NCBI RefSeq assembly: GCF_000002865.3
Contig: NW_001865046.1
Coordinates: forward strand, 331,492-395,491
Origin: Monosiga brevicollis MX1
Lineage: Eukaryota; Opisthokonta; Choanoflagellata; Craspedida; Salpingoecidae
Length of the DNA: 64,000 nucleotides
Direction: 5' to 3'
Shown here: in pieces, positions 24,733 through 35,951 of the stretch
Layout: the number at the start of each line of letters is the position of its first letter
Numbering within the stretch: position 1 is the first letter of the stretch
The notes under the pieces: model-generated
Told to the model about the DNA's origin: nothing
Databases searched by the model: none
What the model saw: the letters and a program-made list of their open reading frames with translations, nothing else
Made by a program: the position numbers and the translations under genes

Positions 24733-25748
24733 AAAATGCTGACAATCTCCCCTCACCGGAACATGTAGACGAACGCAGTGAGTGTTCCATTATGTAGTTC
24801 ATGGTCACTTCTTTCGCCAAATGAGGAGTTTGAAGGGTATGTTGTAATCGAAGAAAGGGTGGGCATGGATGGCGCAATCATCACCCATTTTGATGATTTT
24901 GCAGCACGAGCGCACGTTTGGTTGTGGACAAGCCTTTCATCAGAAAAAGAAGGTGGTGGCGTGAGAGCTGTCCATGCAATGCCTTTCCCACATAGCGGCG
25001 CCCCACGGCACCGAACTACAGGCGTGGCTTGTGAGACTTGGTTGCGAATGGGTGTCTGGTGATGACAAGATGCAGGACAAGTTGAACAACTGGAAGCAGA
25101 ACGGGGTTGTACAAGGGAAAACCGCTGGTGCGCTCGGGGTGGAAGAAGACGAAGAAAGCGACACAGACGCAGAAAGCGATGTTACTGCAACCCCAGCTTT
25201 CTGAAACACATCCATGGCAATGAGCAGAAATGTCTTGACTAGGTACATACCTATCCACGTATTCGGTAGTTTCGCTACCCATCCCAAGGCTCGAGCCATC
25301 CTTCTAAAGGCTGCAACCTTATTGTCGTCACCCAAATTGAGTGTCACCCCATACAAAAAGGGGAGATTCTCTCTCTCTGCTGACACTTTTTCTTCTGCTT
25401 CTTGTTGCTGTTGCTGTTGACCCTGCGCCACCGAACGCTTTGATTGTGCCAATCCCACGACTGCGCGGCGCAGCATTCTGGCGCTCTCTGCTGGTCTTTC
25501 CGCCTTGTCCGCCACATCAACATCCACCACCACCTCGCCCCCTTCACCAGTGCGCGGCTCGCCCTGACCCATTTTCTCGATTGTTCGCTCCTTCACACAC
25601 ACACACACACACACACCGCCTTCTTCTTCTTCTTCTTCGCCAAATACCTCCCGCTTGCTCGGCCTTCCCCATCGTGCTTGACTGCCGTCCGTCACCGGCT
25701 TGAGATTCTCTTTCGGGGCCTGTTTGCTCTTCTCTTTTGACCGACGAC
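24733..25748 (-). other. Divergent intergenic region with a possible small minus-strand gene
   Basis: About 1 kb between QRSL1 and the aminotransferase. On the minus strand an open frame of 274 codons (24940-25764) includes a Met-start segment resembling a mitochondrial or basic head (MLRRAVVGLAQSKRSVAQ), a Gln run and the well-formed stretch VAAFRRMARALGWVAKLPN near 25260-25310. A donor-like GTATGT follows it. I do not recognise a family, and low-complexity Ser runs fill the rest. It may be a real short gene or chance. Repeats here are (CA)n at 25595-25616 and (TTC)n at 25620-25640. Confidence 0.3.
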
Positions 25749-28229
25749 ATGGCCACCCCGGCAACAGACCACGCCGAACATGAACGAGCTGAAGCGTCCC
25801 TGCGGCCCGACCAGCTTAAGCTTCTCGAACAAATTCGCAGCAATGTCATTGGTGACTGCATGCCTCTCGACGGTACGTCGCACCAGTGCCAATCAACCCC
25901 TAACCCTGCCTCACCCTGCCACGCGGCCCTGCAGTGTGGCAGCCAGACCACCTTCCCGTTGCTCACCTTGCGTGTTGAAAATGAATTGGCCAGGTCCCTT
26001 TGGCTCCAAGCCCCTGATCTACGCCGACTACACCGCCTCGGGTCGCTCCCTGGGCATGATTGAAAACTTTATTCAGCAACGCGTCCTCCCCATGTACGCC
26101 AACACCCATACGGATGCCAGTGCCACCGGGCGCCAGACATCACATGCCCGTGAAGAAGCCCGCAACATGGTTCTATCCGCCTGCGGCGGCAACACCCATG
26201 AACACGCCGTCATCTTCACCGGCTCGGGCTCTACCTCAGCCATCTACAAGTTTATGGGTCTCCTCGACGTCATGCCCCTGCCCACGGGCCATGCCGGCGT
26301 TCGCGCCCCAAAGGCCCGAAACACGCTTGCCAAACTCGACAAAGCAGAGGTGGTCGAAACAGATCTCGAACCCGAAGACAAACGCAAATCTCGCCGCACG
26401 AAACCCGCGGCACCAAAGAACAAACACCCCATGCCCCCTCGTCGCCGTCGCGCCGTCGTCTTCATCTCAGAGTACGAACATCACAGCAACGACCTGCCCT
26501 GGCGCGAAGCCCCCGTGGATCTGGTCCGCGTACGCTGCGGCACGGACGAGCACGTCTGCCTCAAGCATCTTGAGAAACTTCTCAAAAAGTATCGCAAACG
26601 CCCATTGCTGATTGGCTCTTTCAGCGCTGGCTCCAACGTGACCGGCCTCCTCTCCCCGGTTCCGGAACTGGCCCGCCTCCTCCATCGCTATGGCGCACTT
26701 GCCTGCTTTGACTATGCTGCTGCCGCCCCCTACGTTCCCATCGCCCTCGGCTCCAAGGCCTATGGCAACGAAGGCTATCTTGATGCCGTCTACATCAGCC
26801 CGCACAAATTCATCGGCGGGCCGGGTACCCCGGGTCTTCTCCTTGTGCGCCGCGACGTGTGCCGCAACGCTGTGCCCGTCGTTCCCGGTGGTGGTACCGT
26901 CCGCTTTGTCAGTGCCGACGCCCACTTGGTAGGCTACTCTTCCCGACCTTACCACCCCTCTGCTACCCATGCGTTTGTCATACCTACTCTACCTGCCCGT
27001 CTCCCTCGCCGCCTCATCCACTTGGAACACTGGTCGAACCCTTAGTACACACGCGAGATCGAACACCGCGAAGAAGGCGGCACCCCAGACATTGTGGGGG
27101 CCGTTCGTTGTGGTCTCGTGTTTGAACTCAAGCACCGCGTGGGTGAAGATTTTATCGTTGCCCGCGAACATGAACTCCTTGAGCGGGCCTGGAAGGTTCG
27201 TTTCCCCCAACCCTGCCCGGTGTTGCGCATCACACTACGCATCCTCCGCAACACCTTTTTTGTGTTGATGTTGTTTTTTTTCCCGTTTGGCCTCGCTCAT
27301 GCCACTACGCCTTGACCACGCACTGACACAACAGGTCTGGAGCACCCTTCCCGAACAGCTCGTGCTATTGGGGCCACAAAAGCTGCCCAAGCTCACCATC
27401 ACCTCCTTCATCATCAAATTTGGCAAACGCATGCTGCATTACAACTTTGTCGTGGCCTTACTCAACGACATCTTTGGCATCCAGTCCCGCGGTGGCTGCT
27501 CCTGTGCTGGCCCTTACGGTTTGAGTCTTCTCAAGCCCAGCCAAGAGGTCTTCGACTGGGTGCTAACTGAAATGGGAGGCGGCCATGACGGTGCCAAAAT
27601 GGGCTGGTATGTGTGCTGATCACCACTTGACAATACCTCTTGTTGTCCCCGCCAGTTTTGTTCGAGTAATGCGCGCCTCACCATGCTCCGCCTCACCATC
27701 CCTCGTTTTTCTTCACCTTGATAGGACCCGTGTCAACTTTCCCTACTTCTTCACAGATGAGCAAGCTGATTACGTTATTCAAGCCGTGGCACTGGTGGCT
27801 CAACACGGCTGGCGCCTGCTTCCTCACTATACCTTCGACTTGAATAGCGGTATCTGGACACACAAGTCTCAGAGTGATCAACCGGTGTCATCCCTTTTGG
27901 CCCTTTTCGACAGACCCATCGCCGAGAGCAAGCCTTCAGCGCCTGCCTCCACGACCATCCAACCAGACTATAATCAGCTGCTTGCCCAGGGTCGCGAGAT
28001 CCTGATGGCCACTTCTGAACCAGTGGCTGCCTCCCTGCAAGAGGAGGGCCACGATGCTGACTCGGGCGTCCATGACACCGCCTCCACGCACAGCAACCGC
28101 AAGAAGAAAACGCCTGCTCTTGTTCGCTGGTACATGCTACCAGAAGACTGCCAGGATGCGTCTTTGATGAAAGAGCTCGTGGCAAAGACAGAGGCGTGGT
28201 CCCTTCCTACGCAGCAGGTGGTATCCTAA
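25749..28229 (+). CDS. Class V aminotransferase, cysteine desulfurase/selenocysteine lyase-like
   Basis: Five exons (25749-25872, 25994-26928, 27046-27195, 27335-27606, 27725-28229) join in phase to 661 residues. The fold signature is clear: LIYADYTASGRSLGMIENFI near the start, HTDASATGRQTSHAREEAR, IFTGSGSTSAIYKFMGLLDV (PLP phosphate site), FISEYEHHSNDLPWREA, IGSFSAGSNVTGLL, ALACFDYAAAAPYVPI (Asp to the pyridine N) and YISPHKFIGGPGTPGLLL with the PLP lysine. Then come IEHREEGGTPDIVGAVRCG and GWTRVNFPYFF. The family breaks C-S or C-N bonds with PLP, and the exact substrate cannot be read. A Cys-containing SRGGCSCAGPYG loop lies near the C-terminal domain. A basic insert (KRKSRRTKPAAPKNKHP) sits at about residue 210. 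No targeting signal is obvious. Confidence 0.88.
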
Positions 28230-28809
28230 GCCAAGCTAGATTGCAATGATTATCCTACATTCTTTTCTCGAGCACCAAGTGTCTGTGTGACTCGTCGAAA
28301 TCATATCGTCTTTATCCTACAACCTGTGTTTTTGTTTGTTTTGGTTGGAGCAACCAGAGTTTTCCATCAATGTATCGTTGTCTATGCCCCCGCATGTCCC
28401 CTGCTGGCTAGACGTATTGCACCCAAAGCTGAGTCGTTTCATCTCCACTTTATTCCGTGCGATGTTCCATGTCATCCGCCTTCCTGCTTTCGTTTCATGA
28501 TTACCCTCCCCCTTCGTCATAGCTGCTGTGAGTGTGCCCACTGTTTTGAAATCAAGATGCAAATGCAAAAGAGATGAATTGATCTCAATCTTAAGAACAC
28601 AAGCATTCTGATACAACCACCAAAAATCGTGCTCGAGGCACGTAACAAGAATTAAAAGTCAATTCTCTCGATTTCGATCGTCTGCACTCTTGACAAGACG
28701 AACGACAAAAGACAGGCTCGAGGAGAAGTAGTAGACAGACGCTTGAGCGGAGTTAAACCACGACTGATCAATGGGGTACGAACACTCTTGCCAAAAAAAG
28801 GGGCAGCCT
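28230..28809. other. Convergent intergenic region
   Basis: 580 bases between the 3' ends of the aminotransferase and the ADAM-like gene. No open frame is convincing. Confidence 0.55.
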
Positions 28810-31800
28810 CTATCCATAAATGACTGCATCGCAGTGCCGAGCCTTTTTGATCTTGGTTCGGGAAACATAGTACCGGTATTTAATGTCCTTATCGTTGTCA
28901 ATAATTAGTTTCCACTTGCGCCCCTCTGCTGCCAGTATTGGGGGCAAGTACAAGGTGTAGCACACCCCTTGCTCAAGGATTGAATCAGCCACTTCAAGCT
29001 TCATCAGTTTGTTCACGCCGGCCAGATCTTTATCCTGGTTCTTTAAAACTAGCGTGAAGCCTCCAGCCTCATTGACCTTGGAGATGATGGATTTTGATTG
29101 CACGCAAAACTGCAAGGAATGCCCCTCTTTGCAGTCGCGCTTGAATTTGAACTTCGTCTTGGCCTTTTTCATAGCTTTGCCGGAATCTTGTTCCAATAGA
29201 AAGGGCTTGCATTCACTGCACCGTTGTACCCGGGCCAACTCCAGGGCTCTGAGCAGGATGCAACACAGTATCAGACAAAGTGGCTTGATCATGACCACTT
29301 TGCAGCTAAATCTCTGACGTACCGCTGTAACGCTTCCATCGTGCTGGTCGTGCTGGTCGTGCTGGTCGTGCTGGTCGTGCTGGTCGTGCTGGTGCTACTG
29401 GTGCTACTGGTGCTACTGGTGCTACTGGTGCTCTGTGTGTACATAGAGCATGTTGAACCGTATCAGTGTATCCCATCACAAGGGATCAAACAAACATGAA
29501 AAAGCCCAAGTCACCGCGAGGCCTCACCTTGATGTCCTCGTCGATCCAGCCAATAGTGGACGAGCCATAGCTTTGTCCTTGTTGACAAAAGCAAACGCCC
29601 TGGCACTGGATCCAAGACGCGTAGTATCCACTGCCGAGTTTGGCAGAGGCATCATGGGTCCGGGAGCGGCCACCGGGGAAGGTGCGAAAATGAGATTGTG
29701 CGTGGAGTCAAAAACTGCACCATCACCACGAAATGCACACCTCATGACGAGGTTCTGCGCCTGGCAGAGTCCCTCGCAAGTGGTGTGATCGCGCACAGAA
29801 GGAGGACAGTAGCTGGGTGCACGTTGGGTAGCTGCCTCGGCAGCTGTGAGCAATCGAGCTTTTCGCAACTACTCGCATGGTGTAAAGACCCCGTGCAAGA
29901 CGTCAGCCACCAGACACGAAACACGGCAGGTCGGCGTTGACAAAGATCTCAGAGGTGAGGTGCCATCTGCCAATACTACAAACCTCAATAATTGTCTCGA
30001 GAGAATTCAACGAGCATGAGCTGAACGACAGACTATTGGGCGTCTCGGTCAGTTGTGGATACATCATGTAATAGTTGCCTATTCAAGTCATCAGTAATCA
30101 ATGGCACGCCGTTGTTGTAGCAGCTGCCCAGCTTGAAGCTGAGACCAAGGTTGGGCAGCTGCGTCGTTAACGACGCTTACCGGCGGGATTGCATTGGTCG
30201 CCATTGCGACCAGCACACGTCTGCGAGTACGTCAGACAGGACAGGCAACATGTGTGTTGGGCACCTGCCGTCAAGACGACCAAGACGTGCCGAGTAAGGG
30301 GAGCAACAGTCAATGAGCATCAATTAACAGCGACTGTGTGTCAAAAAAAAAATCGGAATCCCCCCACGGCGCTTGCGCTCGGGCTTGTTTTACCAGCAGC
30401 GTGTCCGATTTCATGAGCAACAGCACGCAGCAACGTGCTGGATGATATGCGTTGACCCAGGGAGAGAGAGGTGACCATCATTGCATTCCAGGCCCGAACG
30501 TCCGAGGCCTTGCCACCCAAGGCTGGTCTAAGCATGGGACCAAGCAAGGAGATTGAGGAGTGGTGACGACCTGCAACACAAACGCCCCGTGTAAGCATGA
30601 GAAAGGAGGGGAGCCATGACAGGACCAACACAATGTCATGATCGCCGATGCCACCACTGAGAATCTCGCTGGTAGATGCAATGGTGGTGGCGCCCGCCAC
30701 GCCATACAAGTCGATGTGTGTAAGCAACAAGTTGAGGCACGCAGACGTGGAATTGCCAGCGCCAGCCCCACGAGCTAATGGAAAGGGCTCAATGATGAGT
30801 TGAAATGTAGACTCTTGCAAAAGCTTGGTCACGGAAACGAACAGACAGAGCGGCGGTCGCAGATGCTTTCAGACTCTGCTCGAAGAACAAGTCGGCACGT
30901 ACCACCGTGCTCGTTGACATCCTGGGCCAAGAAGGTCTGGTATGCGGCCAAGATAGAGGAGCTTGACGGAACGGATGAGTACATCTTGAGAGTGGGATGA
31001 ATCTACCACGCCAGACGCAGATGTGGTCAAAGAAGGGGGTGGATCAAAGCCCACGATGGCTCAGCTTGACAGCTGTACGTACTGTGATGGCTTGCAAGCT
31101 GACACGAAGCCAATCGTTGTTTGCCGCGTAAACTTCTTCCAGCTCAGCGACCATATCCTCGATGACATCTGCTGCAGCCTCGAGTCCACCCCACGCGTCC
31201 ACAAACCTTATGGGAGACGTAGCAAAACCAATGCCCCACCCAATATACACACACAAAAAGAGTGTGCGACAGTTGTAGACGAGCAGGAGTAGAAAAGAAA
31301 AATGATGCTTTGAGAGGAAGGCTTTCCTTTTTTCCATTCATAGGCAAGTGAGTCAACAAGCGGGAAGTGGTTCCAAGGCTTGACCTGCATACCGTTTATC
31401 AACATCAATGTGTAGCGTGCAGACCTTGGCAGCGTTGATATCTAGCAAATGCCCAAAATTATGAAAAGAGACCCAACATTTGGACGAAGCCAACCGTAAA
31501 CGGCCGGTTCCGGTCGCCTCGAGGCCAGATCACTGCCAAAGCCGGGCAGGCAGTGGCTCGCGATGAGACCCAGGGTGAACGCACCGCGACGGCGTCGACG
31601 GTCAGGATCAGCGGCAAGTAAGGCAGTGCCTGAGGCTTTTTGTAAGAAGGCATCATCCTCATCGTCATCGGCAAAGACAATGGACGTGAGACTGTCACGC
31701 TGGATCGTCTATGTAGCGCGGGTCGTCCCGATTGGTCATGTGATTTGGGCGAAGAACAGCCCGCCGATTTCAAAGGCTGGCTCGAGAAGGGAGTCGCATA

Positions 31801-32391
31801 CCAGATGATGCCGTTTGGATTGCCCGATGGTATAGCTCTTTCCATCAATGAGCAAGTGTACAGAGGCAGGCTGGTCCACGCGGACGGTCAGGCGCATCAA
31901 GCCTATGTATGTGCGATTACGACGCGAAGCGCGTCAGGGGCCCTGTGGATACCTTTTCGCTTTGGCGCGTCGAAATAACATGTGATCGTGCAAGGTGTGG
32001 CAAGATACGGAAAAGATTGAAGAACAGACCAGTGCTGGCATGATCGGTACAGGCGATGGGCCCAACGAGAATGAGTTTATTGCCATCGCGATGCTTAGCC
32101 GCTGTTGTGGCCGAACACATGCTGCAGGAATCGCGCAACGCGTGAGCTGAGCGAGGTAGAGTGCGGCATGGGCTGTACCTGCGCTACGTACTCGCCGTCG
32201 AAGCTAAATTCAAGGTCCATCTGGTCGCTGCTAGGAAGGGCCGTTGGGAACCACAGCGCGCTTGGCTGGGGGTTGAGTAGTGCCAGGGAGTGGGAACTGG
32301 GTGGTGCTGGAGGTCCGGTGGGCAAGCTTGCCACCAGGGAGATTCCAAGCCACAGCAATATGCCACTCGCTGCGACCTGTGCTGAGCCCAT
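28810..32391 (-). CDS. ADAM10/17-like metalloprotease with Ser/Thr-repeat linker and Cys-containing C-terminal module
   Basis: A minus-strand gene. The start at 32391 gives a signal peptide (QVAASGILLWLGISLVASLP). Prodomain pieces include RLTVRVDQPASVHLLIDG, and an acidic stretch ends in the polybasic site DPDRRRRRG (about 31610), a furin-type cleavage signal. The protease opens with VCTLHIDVDKR. The zinc motif HEIGHAAGAQH is complete and split by an intron at about 30390/30265. The Met-turn exon reads NPAGNYYMMYPQLTETP, then LSFSSCSLNSLETI, as in ADAM10. A Cys-containing exon follows (ASWIQCQGVCFCQQGQSYG). An exon at 29323-29432 encodes STS/STT repeats, and the last exon (28810-29248) encodes about 145 residues with nine cysteines that vaguely resemble an NTR module. 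No transmembrane segment is seen, so it may be secreted. The last exon could instead be a separate small secreted protein starting near 29291. Exons between 30880 and 32100 are approximate. Confidence 0.8.
29341..29432. repeat. 9-bp coding minisatellite
   Basis: Nine-base units related to GTGCTGGTC (six copies) pass into GTGCTACTG (four copies) on the plus strand. On the minus strand, in the frame that links the flanking ADAM exons, they encode alternating Ser and Thr triplets (STS, STT). Confidence 0.92.
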
Positions 32392-33338
32392 GCTGACGGA
32401 GAGGTAGGATACTAGAGCTCTGTGCCGGGCCAATGGGGACCCTGTGGTCTTGATGGGGATGGCTCAGCGCCACGGCATGATGGTCCGAATCAAACGGCTG
32501 GAGCTTGTGACATGTCTAAGCAAGGATGTGGGTGGATCAAAGAGCAAAGGCATGAAAAAAATGGGCAGGCGTCAAGGACTGGAACTGTACAAGGACAATG
32601 ATCGAGCAGCAGACTTTTTCCATGCTACAAGAGACTGAGGGTGATGTGCGGAAGAGAGAGAGCGAGCGCGCGCGAGAGAGAGATATCTTACGGGTTATCA
32701 GCATGCGAGATGATGAGCGGCCCTGGCCGTGAGAGATNNNNNNNNNNNNNNNNNNNNNNNNNNNNNNNNNNNNNNNNNNNNNNNNNNTGGGGGGGGGGGG
32801 GGCGTGCTGTTCCTCATTGTTTCCCCTGGTTCTAACCCATGTTCGCTGCTTCCTTGGCCAGCAATCATGCATGGTCCAGGTGCCCCACGACGGACATGAC
32901 ACGGGGCTCATCATCCGGACAACCGGCACGGTTCCATCGCAACCCCCCGCCCCGCCGCCGCCTAATTGTCAGCATGTCAGCAATTTGGTAATCGTCCGCA
33001 TGTCAGATGATTTCTTCCCTTCTTTTATCTGACAAGGGCTGGCATATCTGAATGGTTTTGGATAACATTTATGTAGCGGCAACTATATAGATATTGAGCC
33101 TCGAAAGCAGTACGATTTCGCGCTAGTTTCTGAACGAATGAATGACACTTGGTCAAGCACAGACAGAGAGACAAAGTCAGCTTTCGCTGCTTTCTACTGC
33201 TACTGGTACTGCGACCAACGACAGGGTCCATTAGCACCACCACGAGGGGAGCGTGTGTATTCAGTGTCACACTTTGTGCACTTTCTCTTCCGCCTGGTGG
33301 ATTATTTCTTGAGGCATATCTTTTAGCAAACCGACGAA
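32392..33338. other. Divergent intergenic region ADAM-like / TOM40 with gap
   Basis: About 950 bases between outward-facing starts. It includes purine runs (GA/GC-rich, 32650-32690) and the 50-base assembly gap. No gene is seen. Confidence 0.55.
32738..32787. other. Assembly gap (50 N) followed by a poly(G) run
   Basis: Fifty Ns are followed directly by TGG and a run of G to about 32802. The gap is probably a sequencing failure at a G homopolymer. Confidence 0.95.
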
Positions 33339-33784
33339 ATGGCAGCGCCTCCCCCCGCTCAGCAGGCTCAGGCTAGGTAAGAACGACGTTGGTGCATGGG
33401 TGTATGTGTATCGTTGTTATCAGCCATTGGGTGTCAACGCTTGGAAGCGTGGAGACAGTGGCTATGACGCACAGCAGTGTTGGAGGCCGGGAGACCCAGA
33501 GACGGGCACACCGCTGCTGGGAGAGAGCAGGAAACCGGGAGCAGGGAAGCCTTGGTCACGGTCGTGGCTTTGATCGTCTGACTGTGCTTGTGCCTTGCCT
33601 TCGCTCGTGCTTGCTTTGTCTGGGTTGCAGCGCCCCTGCACCCCCTGCCCGTCCTGAGCCCGGATCTTACGACCTCTTGCACAACGAGTACCGCGGTATG
33701 TGAACGCGGCTCGAACCAGTCGAATGTCGTCGCACTGCTTTCAACAACACCCTTGCTTGGTGATCTACCACAACCATCCCTCCT

Positions 33785-33826
<42 letters not shown>

Positions 33827-35190
33827 TATTCTCATCAACCCCACCACCTGTCGACCGTCCAACACAGGTCTTCTGGCTGCCAACTTTGCCTTTGAGGGCG
33901 CTCGCTTCAGCTTCTCCAAGCCCGTCGGCCAGCACATGCAGCTCCAGCACCAGGTTCACCTCGGCAAGGAGCCCGCCTACCACTTCACTCCAACCTATGT
34001 TGGCACCCTTCAGCAACTCTCTCCCTCTGAGGTACAACCTTGACCTTGCTCAGCGCCCTGCAGCCCGCCGAACATGGGCGGCAGCATGTACGATACTGCC
34101 GAGTGTAGTAGATAAACTTAACCCTTACTCAACGGCGCATGACGCTCGGTCGGTCACAGATGTCGCCCATCGTCATGGCTGACCTGGACCACAAGGGTAG
34201 CTTGACGGCCCAGATTGTCTACGACTGGTCTCGTCAGCTGCGCTCGCGCCTGCAGATTCAGGTTGGCATGCATACCATCCCCTGTCTTTTGGTCATCCTT
34301 TTCCCGAGGCCTTGCAAAGCTTTCTTTTGCCCTCGGGTTTGATGGGATCGCGCCTATCAATGTCGCACTGCTCACTATGGTTGGGCCCGATTGTTCAACT
34401 TTCAAACGCATTGTAGACTGACGGTGCAGAATACAAGGGTGTCCAGGTTGAAACGGATTACGATGGCGCTGACTTTCACGTTGGCCTCAAGGCCGTCAAC
34501 GTCGACCCCCTCAACAGCCGCGGCATCTGGTGTGTTGTGTTGTCTTCTTCCAACTCGGGTTTTCTTGCATTTTTGCACGACCCTCCCTCCTGTTTGTGTT
34601 GACCGGTGCTGGGACCGCGTAGCGACTCACCCTGCTTTGCGTCCGTATTCGTATCCGTGTCCGTGTCCGTGTCCGTGTCCGTGTCCGTGTCCGTGTCCGT
34701 GTCCGTGTCCGTGTCCGTGTCCGTGTCCGTGTCCGTGTCCGTGCCCATGGGACTTAGGGTGTTCAACTACTTGCAGAAGATCACGCAACGCCTGGCTTTG
34801 GGTGGCGAGTGCATGTGGCAGTATGGCCCCGGTGGTCAGCAGGCCATCCCATCATTTGGTGGTCGCTACCGCGGTGCCAACAACACGACCAGCGTGACCA
34901 TGTCCCCGATGGGCGTCTTGGAGGCTTCGTACCAGCACGATTACTCGGACACGATTGCACTGGGCACCAACTTTGAGCTGAACCTGGCCCAAGCCTCGTG
35001 CACGGCCAACGTTGGCTTCCAGTCCCGCTTCAGCTCGGCCATGGTTCGTGGCCAGGTCTCGACTGCGGGTGTCATCACCTCTGTTTACGAGAAGACCCTG
35101 GCGCCGGGCGTCAACTTTACCGTGTCCGCCATCCTTGACCATCTCAAGGGTGACTCGGCCTTTGGCCTTGGCCTCACCATTGGCCAGTAA
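33339..35190 (+). CDS. TOMM40: Mitochondrial import receptor subunit TOM40
   Basis: Six exons (33339-33376, 33631-33695, 33868-34031, 34160-34261, 34417-34529, 34758-35190) join in phase to 304 residues, somewhat shorter than human TOM40 (361). A Pro/Ala-rich head precedes PGSYDLLHNEYRGLLAAN. The barrel then runs through YHFTPTYVGTLQQLSPSE, MADLDHKGSLTAQIVYDWS, EYKGVQVETDYDGADFHVGL, NYLQKITQRLALGGECMWQY and GVITSVYEKTLAPGVNF. It ends LKGDSAFGLGLTIGQ, the typical last strand. TOM40 is the beta-barrel pore through which nearly all nuclear-encoded proteins enter mitochondria. It is related to VDAC, but the GT(K/L)QLSP turn and ALGGE motif fit TOM40. Intron 5 contains a (GTGTCC)n repeat. Intron 2 contains (TC)n. 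Confidence 0.93.
34657..34742. repeat. (GTGTCC)n hexanucleotide repeat in TOM40 intron 5
   Basis: About fourteen units in tandem, interrupted only at the edges. The repeat lies fully inside the intron between exons 34417-34529 and 34758-35190. Confidence 0.93.
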
Positions 35191-35951
35191 GCAGCTCCTT
35201 CCTGACCACCACAATGCCCACTCTTCGCTTCAACGTCCATGCTTGCCTCTTTTTCTTCTTCTTCTTCTTCTTCTTTTTTTAAGCCCCCTGCCGCCTTCTT
35301 GAAGGAAGCGACAGACCTAAGGATTTTCCAATGACATGTATGTGCGTGCGCATGTACATCGTTTTGGCCAAGACCATGTGTGTGTGTACGTTGTGTGTGC
35401 AAAGGGTCAACCCCAAAATTAGGTGGGGTCTGCGCAGACCTCGTACCCATGCATGTCCAACCCATCCGTCCCCGTGATTCTTTGTCTTGCTGGCTTCTGC
35501 CTCTGCTGTGTGAGCCCTGCTCATGTGTCGAGGCAGCAAATCGGCATGACTATGCATCATGTGCGTGGAGGAGAAAGCGGTTCCCACGTCACATCACTCC
35601 GCATTCCTGTTTCAATTGCGATAAGTTGACCAGTATACCGCCGTCCAATCCCTTCCCTCATGACCATCATCCACAACATGAAAGCTAGAAATTATTGACA
35701 ACACAAGGGCCATCTGCAAAAAGCTTCCCGACAACCTTCAAAAAAAAAGAAAAAAAAAAGGGAAGAATGTTATCACACATTGACCCCAACTGGCAGTCAG
35801 TTTGAATTTCATCCCGACAGTTGCCATGCCGGAAACAACTGCCGTACTTGCTTGAGGCAGTGCAGGAGCCTTGATCAAATCGCAAGGCAGACAGTCCAGT
35901 CCGTTTGAACCCTTCTGAACACGCAGGAAGCAGGAGCCTTTGGAGTGGGCC
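35191..35951. other. Intergenic region TOM40 / TYSND1
   Basis: About 760 bases between two plus-strand genes. It holds (TTC)n at 35252-35274 and an A-rich tract at 35740-35759. No gene is called. Confidence 0.55.

Noticed and set aside
29341-29432. Tandem array resembling a CRISPR repeat
   Set aside because: Nine-base units without spacers in a eukaryotic gene; it is a minisatellite.
33339-35190. VDAC/porin
   Set aside because: The barrel is related, but the TYVGTLQQLSP and LALGGE motifs and the MADLDHKGSL segment are TOM40 features.
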